Shown here: positions 22,266-30,507 of the stretch, piece after piece
Layout: every line of letters begins with the position of its first letter
How positions within the stretch are numbered: the first letter of the stretch is position 1
From: an uncultured Armatimonadota bacterium
Lineage (GTDB): Bacteria > Armatimonadota > Fimbriimonadia > Fimbriimonadales > Fimbriimonadaceae
Assembly: GCA_903833215.1 (NCBI GenBank)
Contig: CAILEM010000028.1
Location: 1-35,066 of the forward strand
Reading direction: 5' to 3'
DNA: 35,066 nt
Made by a program: the position numbers and the translations under genes
Notes under the pieces: model-generated
The model's database searches: none
What the model saw: only the letters and a program-made list of their open reading frames with translations
Told to the model about the DNA's origin: nothing

Positions 22266-22300
22266 GTTTCTGAGATTATCAGGGGGCTGTGCCTCCCACC

Positions 22301-23467
22301 TTATCGCTTGGAAACGGCCGAGACGTATTTCTGCTGGACCTTGTCCCAGTGGCTGTGGGTGGCAAGAAACTGCTGATGGAATTTGTCGAAGTCGGTGGAT
22401 TGGATCGAGAAATCATTCTTAAAATTCGGCGGCGCGTAGACATCTCTCACGAGCGACAGGACTTGGCCGAGCGGAAGGTCATTCGGTTTCATCATCCTGC
22501 CCCAACCTCCGCCAATTTGATCCCTGTACGTGGATTCAAGCAAGGCGGCGTAACTAAGAAACGGATCATCGGGTGGCGCGATCGGCTGTGTTTTGAGGAC
22601 CCAGCATTTGCTGTGATCGGCCAAGTACCAGGAAAACCTTTCACAAGGTCCGTTTTGCTTGTAGGTACTAAAAAGGCTGAAGGGGATCCCGTTGACGATC
22701 GATATCGGATAGGTCGGCCAGTGTTTTAACTCCGCGGGACGTGTAGAAACCAGCTTTCCGGGACCGAATGCGAAAGATACTCCGGCAGGTTCGAAGGTCG
22801 CGATTGCCGCGGCAGGTGTCGGAACGGGATTTCCGACGCCAGGCGTCGCAAATGGGCCTCCAGGTTCACGAGACGTAAACGCCACCCGAACGAGCCAAAA
22901 TAACCAAAATTCCTCGCCGTCGCTGACGAGTCTCGAATATTCGCCAAGGATGGCGAGGGCCTTCTTCTGCCCTTTTGCGATCAACAAGTTGGCGACTCTG
23001 ATGTAGCAGAGAGGATCGTTTCCATAACGATTCTCAACGGCATCTTTGAAAATAGTATCCAGCGCAGCAGTGAGTTCGGCTTCACCGATCACGCTCTGGG
23101 AAGGCGGCTCGCCGTATCCTCCGACCGCCAAAGTTGCCCTTCCGTTTTCAAACCTGACGAAACCAAGGGTCGCCATCGTGCCGGGGCCGTGGGTGCCGTA
23201 GCTCCATTCCTCCACGTGATGATTCCAGAGAGGCAACTCCTCTTCGACATAGATATCGTCAGGAGGTCCCAAGAGTTGCTTGACGGCTGCCGGTGTCCAA
23301 ACTTTAGAATTCACCCCCGAGATGGAAACGGTGTATCTTGTTCGGCTTGCTCGTGGATAGCTAGGTTCAATGGTCGCCATGGCGTGACAAAACGCGGCAC
23401 GGCTACTTCTCGCTGGCGCCTGTTGGGGACATCCAACAGTCATTAGTACAGACGCAAAAAGCAGCAT
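22301..23467 (-). CDS. Secreted hypothetical protein with a BamE-like N-terminal segment
   Basis: 388 residues. The N-terminus M-L-L-F-A-S-V-L-M-T-V-G-C is a short signal sequence; the Cys13 context is only a weak lipobox. W-T-P-A-A-V-K-Q-L-L-G-P-P-D-D-I at about 58-73 followed by E-E-W-S-Y-G recalls the SmpA/BamE-type domain, in which 'LLGxP' precedes W-x-Y-G. This is tentative. The remainder is W/P-rich without a recognised family, ending S-H-W-D-K-V-Q-Q-K-Y. TACAAT lies 5 bases before the ATG, so the transcript is probably leaderless. It converges on the EamA gene and is isolated from other genes on its strand. Function unknown. Confidence 0.75.
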   Translation of the reverse strand: MLLFASVLMTVGCPQQAPARSSRAAFCHAMATIEPSYPRASRTRYTVSISGVNSKVWTPAAVKQLLGPPDDIYVEEELPLWNHHVEEWSYGTHGPGTMATLGFVRFENGRATLAVGGYGEPPSQSVIGEAELTAALDTIFKDAVENRYGNDPLCYIRVANLLIAKGQKKALAILGEYSRLVSDGEEFWLFWLVRVAFTSREPGGPFATPGVGNPVPTPAAAIATFEPAGVSFAFGPGKLVSTRPAELKHWPTYPISIVNGIPFSLFSTYKQNGPCERFSWYLADHSKCWVLKTQPIAPPDDPFLSYAALLESTYRDQIGGGWGRMMKPNDLPLGQVLSLVRDVYAPPNFKNDFSIQSTDFDKFHQQFLATHSHWDKVQQKYVSAVSKR

Positions 23468-23478
23468 GCGTCATTGTA
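23468..23478 (-). promoter_or_regulatory. Leaderless-type -10 for the 23467 gene
   Basis: On the reverse strand TACAAT (23478 to 23473), 5 bases, ATG. It is a near-consensus -10 immediately before the start with no Shine-Dalgarno. Confidence 0.5.
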
Positions 23479-23860
23479 CGACACGTCATTCACAAGCCTT
23501 CGGGGCATGTCCGAGAAATCCTGGATGTTCCTTAGTCAGTGGGAGATGCGGTAAATCACGTTTTAGGAAGGGAACAGACAGAGACTAAAAGCGCCCGGAC
23601 GTCGATCTCACTTGAGAATTTCAGGAGCGTCCGAAGAGGACGACTTAGCGACTCGGGAGGGCCGTGGTTCTGACCACTCACCGACTTCTTCGGCTTGCCC
23701 GTTGCTCAAAACTTGGGCTCGGCCTCATCGTGCGGCACCTTCTCCTGCCACTCAGCACCACAGTGCCACAAGTCTAGTTGGCCCACCTTTCGAAAGGCTC
23801 CCCCAGGAAGCAAGATGCCGATTTCATTCTGGAAGGTAACATCTTAACACGGCTGTTTCT
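23479..23860. other. Intergenic gap of about 380 bases
   Basis: No gene, tRNA or strong structure recognised. A short frame at 23612-23839 has the composition of chance translation (rich in P, S, R and H). A TAACAT at 23838-23843 lies 17 bases before the GNAT start and could be its -10. Confidence 0.4.
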
Positions 23861-24712
23861 ATGACATTGCTTCAATACGATTCAGTGAGGGAATTTGAGG
23901 CGGCAATCCGTCCGTTCCTAGAAAGCCACGAGGCGGCGAATAGCTTGTTCCTTGGTCGCTTGACAGCGCTCCGTGACTATGCTTCAACGACCCAGCTACT
24001 TATGGGGCAGGTTTGTTTTGATGACAATTCTGTTTTCGGAGCCTTCTTTACAGGATCGGGACTGATCCTGAGTGAAGGTCCAACCGAGGCAATTCCGTTC
24101 ATAGTAAGCGCAATATCAGAATCGGGCCTGTGTATTCCGTCGGTCGTGGGTCCGCTTCTGGAAACAGAGCTATTTGCTCAGTCTTGGTGCATGGCAAATC
24201 ACTGCACAGTGATATCAACGAGAGAAGATCAAATATATGAACTCAAATCCCTAAAACCGCCAAGAACTTGCGAAGGGTTTATTCGGAGAGCAGTAACGGG
24301 TGATGTGGAAAGACTAACCCGCTGGACCGCGGACCATGCTTCTGAAGCACTTGGAATCGAATGTGTTCAGGAAAGGAAATTGAGGAATCAGATTGTACAA
24401 AAACTCAATGAATCGCGGATGTTCGTTTGGGACCGCGATGGAGTTGCCGTTTCGATGGCATCAATTCTTCGACCCACTCGGCATACCATGGCAATTAACG
24501 CGGTCTATACGCCGTTGATGCACAGGAATTTCGGGTACGCAACGGCCTTGGTAGCCGGTGTCAGTGAACATATTCTCAACTCAGGCAAGCAGTCCGTCGT
24601 TCTGTATACGGACAGGTCAAATATGACGGCCAATTCTATCTACCAAAAACTCGGGTTCATCCCAATTTGCCGTTCGTTAAGCTGTAACTTCTCAATACAG
24701 ATCACGACCTAA
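23861..24712 (+). CDS. GNAT-family N-acetyltransferase
   Basis: 283 residues. The C-terminal half (about 140-275) has the GNAT core: F-I-R-R-A-V-T-G-D-V-E-R-L at the start, N-A-V-Y-T-P-L-M-H-R-N-F-G-Y-A-T-A-L-V as acetyl-CoA-binding motif A (the R/Q-x-x-G-x-A position reads R-N-F-G-Y-A), and L-Y-T-D-R-S-N-M-T-A-N-S-I-Y-Q-K-L-G-F as motif B. The N-terminal half (S-L-F-L-G-R-L-T-A-L) is a degenerate GNAT-like extension, common in two-domain members that begin with an 'N-x-F-x-x-G' helix. The acceptor substrate cannot be inferred. The following small membrane-protein gene starts one base after its stop. Confidence 0.88.
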   Translation: MTLLQYDSVREFEAAIRPFLESHEAANSLFLGRLTALRDYASTTQLLMGQVCFDDNSVFGAFFTGSGLILSEGPTEAIPFIVSAISESGLCIPSVVGPLLETELFAQSWCMANHCTVISTREDQIYELKSLKPPRTCEGFIRRAVTGDVERLTRWTADHASEALGIECVQERKLRNQIVQKLNESRMFVWDRDGVAVSMASILRPTRHTMAINAVYTPLMHRNFGYATALVAGVSEHILNSGKQSVVLYTDRSNMTANSIYQKLGFIPICRSLSCNFSIQITT

Positions 24713-24713
24713 C

Positions 24714-25088
24714 ATGTATTCAGGTCCCCGCTCACCAAAGAACCGCTACGGATTGTTAGGGCCTATGGTTATTGGTGCGGGAAACTCAACGATCAATTAC
24801 CAGTGGTATTTTCATAAATTTCGTCGAACTGCTCCTTCGACGCCCGACTGGATGATAGGCCCGATTTTCCTGGCGGGTGCCCTTGACGCCTTAGGGGCAA
24901 TCGGAAGGCTCTTTTGGAAGCGCTGGGGATTCATCTCAATCCTTACTTCGTGCCTGGCGATGTTCCTGATTTGCCTTTACTCTCGAACCGGTTCTGATCA
25001 GGCTGAGATGTCGGTCCTTTCCCTCGTCGTCGTGTACGTCCTGTTATTCTTTGGTCGCAATGGTAATGGCTGGTCGCAGCTCGATTAG
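24714..25088 (+). CDS. Small membrane protein, unknown function
   Basis: 124 residues with three hydrophobic stretches: about 48-65 (G-P-I-F-L-A-G-A-L-D-A-L-G-A-I), 72-90 (F-I-S-I-L-T-S-C-L-A-M-F-L-I-C-L-Y) and 99-113 (S-V-L-S-L-V-V-V-Y-V-L-L-F-F). The N-terminal 45 residues are soluble and aromatic. The ATG follows the GNAT stop by one base, so it is translated from the same message. No family recognised. Confidence 0.65.
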   Translation: MYSGPRSPKNRYGLLGPMVIGAGNSTINYQWYFHKFRRTAPSTPDWMIGPIFLAGALDALGAIGRLFWKRWGFISILTSCLAMFLICLYSRTGSDQAEMSVLSLVVVYVLLFFGRNGNGWSQLD

Positions 25089-25177
25089 CTGATGGAACCT
25101 CGACGCGATATTCACCGATATTCCAGGGGCCGGTGACGCAATGCCTTTGGCATAGGATCGTTTTTGCATCCCATATT

Positions 25178-25243
25178 CCAGGGAAGCCCCGTCACCGGGG
25201 CATCCCTTCGCTTTTTGCAGAGGATTGCCTTTGGTAAACCGGA
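25178..25243 (+). repeat. 66-base structured repeat, copy 1
   Basis: CCAGGGAA, a hairpin GCCCCG-TCAC-CGGGGC (25186-25201), ATCCCTTCGCTTTTTGC and a tail ending in AAACCGGA. The outer AGGGA/TCCCT arms extend the stem across an A-A mismatch. The hairpin followed by CGCTTTTTGC resembles a rho-independent terminator and could end the GNAT transcript. Confidence 0.9.
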
Positions 25244-25396
25244 GCGAGGCACGGATTCTGAATAACTGGTCATTCCCTGCCGTTTGTACATTGGAAGTTT
25301 GCTCCTGAAACGACAGATTCTTCCTGGGCGAAGCAGCTTACAACGAAACGGCCCCATAGCGTCGTAACGACAAACCCTCCGACATGACGGGGCCAC

Positions 25397-25462
25397 TCCG
25401 GTTAGCCAAAGGCTATCCTCTCCAAAAAGCGAAGGCATGGGGACGCGAGGACCCTTGCCTGG
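25397..25462 (-). repeat. 66-base structured repeat, inverted copy
   Basis: Same length and order as copies 1 and 3 when read on the reverse strand. The outer arms have changed together to AGGCA/TGCCT, keeping pairing. The inner 16 bases retain only part of the stem. Confidence 0.82.
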
Positions 25463-25624
25463 TATTCAAGGTGCGCGATGAGTCCTTCCCTGAAAAGGAT
25501 GCGTCCGGAAACGCTTGGAGATATCCCAATTTTGGGAATACCGAGTTGACAACCCACGCGCGATTTAGCCGAAGGGCCGAGGACTGAACACCTTCGGCGT
25601 ACGGGTCGAGACGCGTTACAAATC

Positions 25625-25690
25625 CCAGGGAAGATCCGTCGACGGATCATCCCTTCGCTTTTTGCAGAGGATTGCCTTTGGCAAACCGGA
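25625..25690 (+). repeat. 66-base structured repeat, copy 3
   Basis: Differs from copy 1 by one base outside the hairpin, but the hairpin core is now the perfect palindrome GATCCGTCGACGGATC (25633-25648). Two of its base-pair changes relative to copy 1 are compensatory. Confidence 0.9.
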
Positions 25691-25788
25691 ATGGATGAGC
25701 CCACATCTGAGGAAGTGTCTCGATCCAGCCATAATTCAAGTTCCTACCGCGGGACAACTTTATGCCGATTTCCTCCGTACAACCCACC

Positions 25789-28473
25789 ATGATCAAGAGA
25801 CTTACCACCGGGGCCGTGCTGTTGGCTGCCGCGATGAGCGCGTTTGCTCAAGACGTCAAAGTCGAGAAGTATGTCCTCGACAACGGAATGACAGTGATCC
25901 TTCGTGAGGACCACTCACTCCCTGTCGCCACCGTTAACATCTGGTACAAGGTCGGGTCAAAGGACGAGCCCGAGCATCGGTCAGGGTTTGCTCATTTATT
26001 TGAGCACCTGATGTTCATGGGGACAGACCGAGTGCCGACTGGGCAGTACGACAAGATCATGGAAGGGGGCGGCGGACAAAACAATGCCTCGACCGCCGAA
26101 GATCGAACCAACTACTTTGACTCTGGTCCGGCAAACCTTTTGCCAACCCTACTCTGGCTCGAAGCCGACCGACTCGAAGACCTCGGTCGTACGATGACCC
26201 AAAAGAAGCTGGATCTCCAACGAGACGTCGTCAAGAATGAGCGACGCCAGAATACGGAGAACACGCCCTACGGCAGAGCCTACGAAGCGCTGAACGGAAT
26301 CATGTTCCCTTCACTTCACCCGTACCACACGAGCGTGATTGGGTCGATGCAGGACTTGGACAACGCGGCGGTTACCGACGTTCAAGCATTCTTCGCAACC
26401 TACTACGTACCTAACAACGCATCGATGGTTGTCGCCGGGGATTTCAAGTCGTCAGAAATCAAGCCGCTCATTGCGAAGCTGTTCGGGACCTTGGCCCGCA
26501 AGAACGATGTACCGCGCAAGTCGGTCCCATCTCTCAATTTCCACGGCGTCAAACGAATGACCGTCACCGATCAGGTCCAAGCCTCCAAAACCATCATGGT
26601 CTGGCACAGTCCTGCCGCTTACCAACCGGGCGATGCGGAGATGAATTTGGCGGCGTCGATCCTGTCCTCTGGGCTGAATAGCCGCCTCTATCAGCGTCTG
26701 ATCGTCAAGGACAAGCTTGCCACGGATGTCAGCGCCGGACAAAATGACCTCCTGTTGGGATCGACCTTTATGATCGATACCACGGTGGCGCCCGGTGCTT
26801 CGCAAGACAAATTGGAGCAGGCGATTGATGAAGAACTTACCAAGTTCGTCAAGGCAGGACCAACGAACGAAGAGCTCAAACGACAGTCGGCGAGCCTTGA
26901 GTTCCAAACCCTATCTGGTCTTCAGTCCATCGACAGGGTTGCTGACAAACTGAATGAATACGAGTTTTACTTTGGGGAACCTAACTCCTTCAAACGGGTG
27001 ATGGACACCTACCGAAACGCGACGACGAAAGGTATTCAGACTTACAGCAAGCAGACCTTTGACCTCAATGCTCGCGTCATCCTTCGCGTCGTTCCTCAGC
27101 ACGATCCAGTTGGCCCTAACCCGCGCGCCGAAAAGCCTATTCTTGCCAGCGCAGGTGCCTTCAAGCCTCAGATGCCGGAGGAAATGACTTTGTCCAACGG
27201 GATCAGGGTTTCCTACTGGAATCGGCCGGAACTCCCCATCATGTCGGTTGGTGCCCAATTCATCGGTGGTGCTGATCAGGATGCCCAGGACAAACTCGGA
27301 CAAGCCTCTCTCTCCGCAGCGATGCTCGGCCAGGGCGGCGCAGGCAATCTTGATGCGCAAGCCTTCTCGAAGGCGCTTGATTTCATAGGCGCGTCTTTCT
27401 CTTCGAACGCAGGACATCAAGCGGCTTCGGCTGGCATTGCCGTCACGGCTACCAATTTCGATAAAGCGCTGGGGCTTTTCTCCGACGCGCTCGTTCGGCC
27501 CAAATTCGAGCAGAAGGAGTGGCTGCGAGTGCAACGCATTACCGCGACCAACTTAGAGCAGGAGAATGACGATCCGGGAACGGTTGCCAGCAAAGTCGCG
27601 AGTCGCGAGTTCTGGGGCGCATCGCACCCCTATGGTCGCCCAGTTTCGGGAACGCCTGATTCTGTTCGCCACCTGACGGTCGAGGACCTGAAGTCAGCCT
27701 ACTCACGAATCTTCCAACCTGCGAACGCATCCCTCTACGTCGCAGGTAGCCTTCCCGCCGCTCAGGTGAAAGCCTCGCTTGAGAAAGCACTTGGGTCATG
27801 GCATGGCACGAAGACGGCTGCCACAAAACCAACGTATGAGGGGCCAGCAAACAAGAGTTTGCGAGTCGTGATTGTCGACAAGCCGGGCGCGGTACAGACC
27901 GTTGTACGCTTCATGTTCCCGTCAACGGACATAACCGATCCGAATCGTCTGAAGCTCTCGGCATTGAGCCTCATTCTGGGAGGTAGCTTCACCAGCCGCC
28001 TCAATCAGAACCTTCGGGAAGATAAGGGATACACCTATGGCGCCGGATCACGGTTCGTGCGGTCGGTCGGCATCGGATTCCTGGCCGCTTCGGCGGATGT
28101 ACGATCCGAAGTGACGGGGGCATCACTCAAAGAGTTCCTCAAGGAGTTCACCAAGATCCGCACCGGAGACATCACCGATGCAGAGGTGGTCAAGGCCGTG
28201 AACACTCTCAGAACCGAGACGATTCAGTCGCTCACAGGCAACGACGGAATCGTCCAGCAGGCGATGAGCTTTAATTTGCTTGAAAAGCCATTCTCCACGA
28301 TAAGCTCTGATCTGAGTGAAATCGCGACGATTAAGTCGAGTGACATCAACTACCTTGCCAACAAGTCGATTCCTCTGGAAAACGCCCTCTTGGTGCTGGT
28401 CGGCGACAAAGCTCAGATACTGAAACAGCTCGAAGGACTCGGATTGCCAGCACCCACTGAGGTGAAGGCTTAG
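25789..28473 (+). CDS. M16-family zinc peptidase, two-domain, secreted
   Basis: 894 residues from the ATG at 25789, chosen over 25762 because it begins directly with a signal peptide (M-I-K-R-L-T-T-G-A-V-L-L-A-A-A-M-S-A-F-A-Q) and has TACAAC 5 bases upstream. The first M16 domain has the inverted zinc motif H69-L-F-E72-H73 with third ligand E151 in K-N-E-R-R. The second half, from about residue 465 (M-T-L-S-N-G-I-R-V-S-Y-W), is an M16 domain without HxxEH, as in the fused type in which two half-shells enclose a short peptide. It degrades or processes peptides outside the cytoplasm; the substrate is unknown. Both halves are complete. The next gene starts 19 bases later on the same strand. Confidence 0.95.
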   Translation: MIKRLTTGAVLLAAAMSAFAQDVKVEKYVLDNGMTVILREDHSLPVATVNIWYKVGSKDEPEHRSGFAHLFEHLMFMGTDRVPTGQYDKIMEGGGGQNNASTAEDRTNYFDSGPANLLPTLLWLEADRLEDLGRTMTQKKLDLQRDVVKNERRQNTENTPYGRAYEALNGIMFPSLHPYHTSVIGSMQDLDNAAVTDVQAFFATYYVPNNASMVVAGDFKSSEIKPLIAKLFGTLARKNDVPRKSVPSLNFHGVKRMTVTDQVQASKTIMVWHSPAAYQPGDAEMNLAASILSSGLNSRLYQRLIVKDKLATDVSAGQNDLLLGSTFMIDTTVAPGASQDKLEQAIDEELTKFVKAGPTNEELKRQSASLEFQTLSGLQSIDRVADKLNEYEFYFGEPNSFKRVMDTYRNATTKGIQTYSKQTFDLNARVILRVVPQHDPVGPNPRAEKPILASAGAFKPQMPEEMTLSNGIRVSYWNRPELPIMSVGAQFIGGADQDAQDKLGQASLSAAMLGQGGAGNLDAQAFSKALDFIGASFSSNAGHQAASAGIAVTATNFDKALGLFSDALVRPKFEQKEWLRVQRITATNLEQENDDPGTVASKVASREFWGASHPYGRPVSGTPDSVRHLTVEDLKSAYSRIFQPANASLYVAGSLPAAQVKASLEKALGSWHGTKTAATKPTYEGPANKSLRVVIVDKPGAVQTVVRFMFPSTDITDPNRLKLSALSLILGGSFTSRLNQNLREDKGYTYGAGSRFVRSVGIGFLAASADVRSEVTGASLKEFLKEFTKIRTGDITDAEVVKAVNTLRTETIQSLTGNDGIVQQAMSFNLLEKPFSTISSDLSEIATIKSSDINYLANKSIPLENALLVLVGDKAQILKQLEGLGLPAPTEVKA

Positions 28474-28492
28474 GTTCGTTGCCTATCGTCTT

Positions 28493-29173
28493 ATGTACGT
28501 TCCCAACTACATCCCGGAGCCGCTTGAGGTTCCGGGAAATATCACTGAAGAGCAGTACCTCGTAAGGCTGGTTTTCATTCGACGGGTAGCGATGCTACAC
28601 GTCGGTAGCCTCGGGTTGATTGGCTTGCTAACACAGCTCTCCTTTCCTCAGATGGGCATCTGGTACGCCCTTACCGCCCTTACCGCATGCCTTACGGGTC
28701 TTGACCTGCTAAGGATTGCTCTCAGGGGGAAGGCAGCAGAAGCGAAAATCTCAACCTTGTGCCTCCCTACCGTTCTTGTTCTGGTGGCGTGGGGAATTCG
28801 GGAGATATCTCAGTCGGGTTGGCCAGTGTTTCAACCCGTGATTGGTGTCGCTTGCGTGGCCGTATACACCATCGTTGCTGGGAGAGACTTTAGCTTCGTG
28901 GGATGCTGTCTTCTGTCTCTGATTGCGTCGAGTGCTGGCGTTGCCGCATTGGCAGCCAGCTTCGACCGGCCCCATGCCGCGTTCGCGCTTGGCACCAATG
29001 CTTGCTACGTGATCTATCTGGTTTACGACATGGCTTCTCTGCTTGCACGCCGTCGGCGAGGCGAGGAGTTGGCAGCAGTCGTGGACCTGTATCGGGATGT
29101 TTTCAACTTCTTCGGGTATGCCGTCCGAATGGTAAAGCACTGGCGAAAGCATCGGATCTGGACAGTCAAGTAA
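28493..29173 (+). CDS. Six-helix integral membrane protein, unknown function
   Basis: 226 residues. After a proline-rich N-terminus (Y-V-P-N-Y-I-P-E-P-L-E-V-P-G) there are about six hydrophobic segments between residues 30 and 185, for example G-S-L-G-L-I-G-L-L-T-Q-L, L-T-A-L-T-A-C-L-T-G-L-D-L-L and L-L-S-L-I-A-S-S-A-G-V-A-A-L. A basic cytoplasmic tail follows (A-R-R-R-R-G-E-E-L). The layout resembles small membrane proteins of the Bax-inhibitor-1-like or YccA size class, but no signature motif is present, so it is left unassigned. It sits between the M16 peptidase and a methyltransferase, close enough to be cotranscribed with the peptidase. Confidence 0.75.
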   Translation: MYVPNYIPEPLEVPGNITEEQYLVRLVFIRRVAMLHVGSLGLIGLLTQLSFPQMGIWYALTALTACLTGLDLLRIALRGKAAEAKISTLCLPTVLVLVAWGIREISQSGWPVFQPVIGVACVAVYTIVAGRDFSFVGCCLLSLIASSAGVAALAASFDRPHAAFALGTNACYVIYLVYDMASLLARRRRGEELAAVVDLYRDVFNFFGYAVRMVKHWRKHRIWTVK

Positions 29174-29182
29174 TCTTCGGTC
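29171..29182 (+). promoter_or_regulatory. Leaderless-type -10 for the methyltransferase
   Basis: TAATCT (29171-29176) is followed by 6 bases and the ATG at 29183. It overlaps the end of the upstream gene. Support comes only from the shared spacing pattern; no -35 is visible. Confidence 0.3.
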
Positions 29183-29950
29183 ATGTCTGACCTACCCATT
29201 CACGTCCAAAAGAACCGCGACACCTGGACCAAGACAAGTGCCGACTGGGTCGCCCCAGGGCGCCGAGCGTGGGAGAGCCCGGCTATCACTTGGGGAATAT
29301 GGGATGTTCCCGAAAGCGAAGTGCATGCGCTCGGCGATCTGGAACAGTGGCGTGGCAAGGATTCCATCGAGCTCGGATGTGGAACCGGCTATGTATCGTC
29401 TTGGCTCCATCGCTTAGGAATGCGTCCCCTTGGTGTCGATATTACGCGTGCCCAGTTGGATACCGCCCGAGCCTTCCAGCAAGAATTCGGGATTGAGTTT
29501 CCACTGATTGAAGCCAGTGCCGAGAACGTGCCGTTACCGGACGCGAGCTTCGATTTGGCCATCAGTGAGTATGGGGCAAGCATCTGGTGTGATCCCTTTG
29601 CTTGGATTCCCGAGGCAGCGAGGCTTTTGCGACCCGGTGGGACACTCGTTTTTCTGCGGAACAGCACGCTGTCCGTGCTTTGTGTCCCTGACGTGGGCAC
29701 CGCTACCTCCGAGATGGTTCGCGATTACTTTGGACTGCACCGAGTGGAATACGATGCGGAGTCGGTCGAATTCCATCTTCCGACGGGACCAATGATTCGC
29801 CTCCTCAGGCAGTGCGGTTTCGAAATTGAAGAGTTGATCGACATTCAACCTCCTGCTGATGCAAAGCCGAATCGGTTCGACTACATCAGCCTCGAGTGGT
29901 CAAAACGCTGGCCCAGCGAGGAGATCTGGCGGGCACGCAAAAAGGGATAG
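29183..29950 (+). CDS. Class I SAM-dependent methyltransferase
   Basis: 255 residues. Motif I is I-E-L-G-C-G-T-G-Y-V-S (62-72), the post-I acidic residue is D86 in L-G-V-D-I-T, and motif II/III are A-E-N-V-P-L-P-D-A-S-F-D-L-A-I-S-E-Y-G and A-R-L-L-R-P-G-G-T-L-V-F-L. These define the Methyltransf_11-type Rossmann fold that transfers a methyl group from S-adenosylmethionine. The N-terminal W-x-x-x-A-x-x-W and the C-terminal P-x-x-W-S-K-R-W-P-S-E-E-I-W are common in uncharacterised members of this group. The substrate is unknown. It is followed by about 220 bases and then RNase P RNA. Confidence 0.9.
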   Translation: MSDLPIHVQKNRDTWTKTSADWVAPGRRAWESPAITWGIWDVPESEVHALGDLEQWRGKDSIELGCGTGYVSSWLHRLGMRPLGVDITRAQLDTARAFQQEFGIEFPLIEASAENVPLPDASFDLAISEYGASIWCDPFAWIPEAARLLRPGGTLVFLRNSTLSVLCVPDVGTATSEMVRDYFGLHRVEYDAESVEFHLPTGPMIRLLRQCGFEIEELIDIQPPADAKPNRFDYISLEWSKRWPSEEIWRARKKG

Positions 29951-30170
29951 AACCACTCCCAACCATTAGTATCTGTTTCGGTCCGAGCGCCAACTGGGGG
30001 GCCAAGCGCCAGGCTCTGTCATAGATTCAATCTCCCCTTAGCGCACCTTTACGACCTTAGCATTACGCTATTGCAACATAGTAAGTCATCACGCAAATGT
30101 CGCAGAGTATCGCAGAGGATTTCAGGAAGACCCAATCAGTTCCGCGCAAAGAAAGAGCGTCATAATAGCG

Positions 30171-30493
30171 CCGGAGTCGGCCGGACGGTGGCCCTTTCGG
30201 GGGAGGAAAGTCCGGACTTCACAGAGCAAGGTGCCCAGCAAGGTTTCGGCCAAGCTGGGGCGGGGTGACCCGACGGAAAGTGCAACAGAAACAAACCGCC
30301 TCGGCTTGCCGGGGTAAGGGTGAAATGGTGAGGTAAGAGCTCACCGGCGATATGGGTAACCAGTCGGCCGTGCAAACCCCATCTGAAGCAAGGCCAAATA
30401 GGGGGAGGATGACGCTGCTCGCCGACTCTCCGGGTTGGCCGCGTAGATAAATCGCCGTACAAACACAGAATCCGGCTTACAGGCCGACTCCAG
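30171..30493 (+). ncRNA. rnpB: RNase P RNA component, bacterial type A
   Basis: The P1 helix is formed by GGAGTCGGCC (30173-30182) and its perfect complement GGCCGACTCC (30482-30491). The conserved core elements are present in order: GAGGAAAGTCCGGAC (30203-30217), A-G-A-G-C-A-A-G-G-T-G-C-C, GGGTAAGGGTGAA (30310-30323), and ACAGAATCCGGCTTAC (30465-30480) just before the 3' strand of P1. This catalytic RNA matures tRNA 5' ends. CATAAT at 30161-30166, about 6 bases before the expected 5' end, is a plausible -10. Exact 5' and 3' ends may differ by a few bases. Confidence 0.97.
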
Positions 30494-30507
30494 TTTCTGC
30501 CTGGCGA

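Larger units (their letters stand above)
25089..25788. other. Structured-repeat gap of about 700 bases
   Basis: No supported gene. Three copies of a 66-base repeat with a variable hairpin (two direct, one inverted) occupy it. The M16 peptidase promoter is probably at its right end (TACAAC 25778-25783, 5 bases before ATG). Confidence 0.65.

Noticed and set aside
23612-23839. 75-residue frame before the GNAT gene
   Set aside because: Composition looks like chance translation and there is no ribosome site or leaderless hexamer.
30071-30462. Short frames on both strands overlapping the RNase P RNA
   Set aside because: The region is explained by a structured RNA with all conserved core elements; the frames have no protein character.
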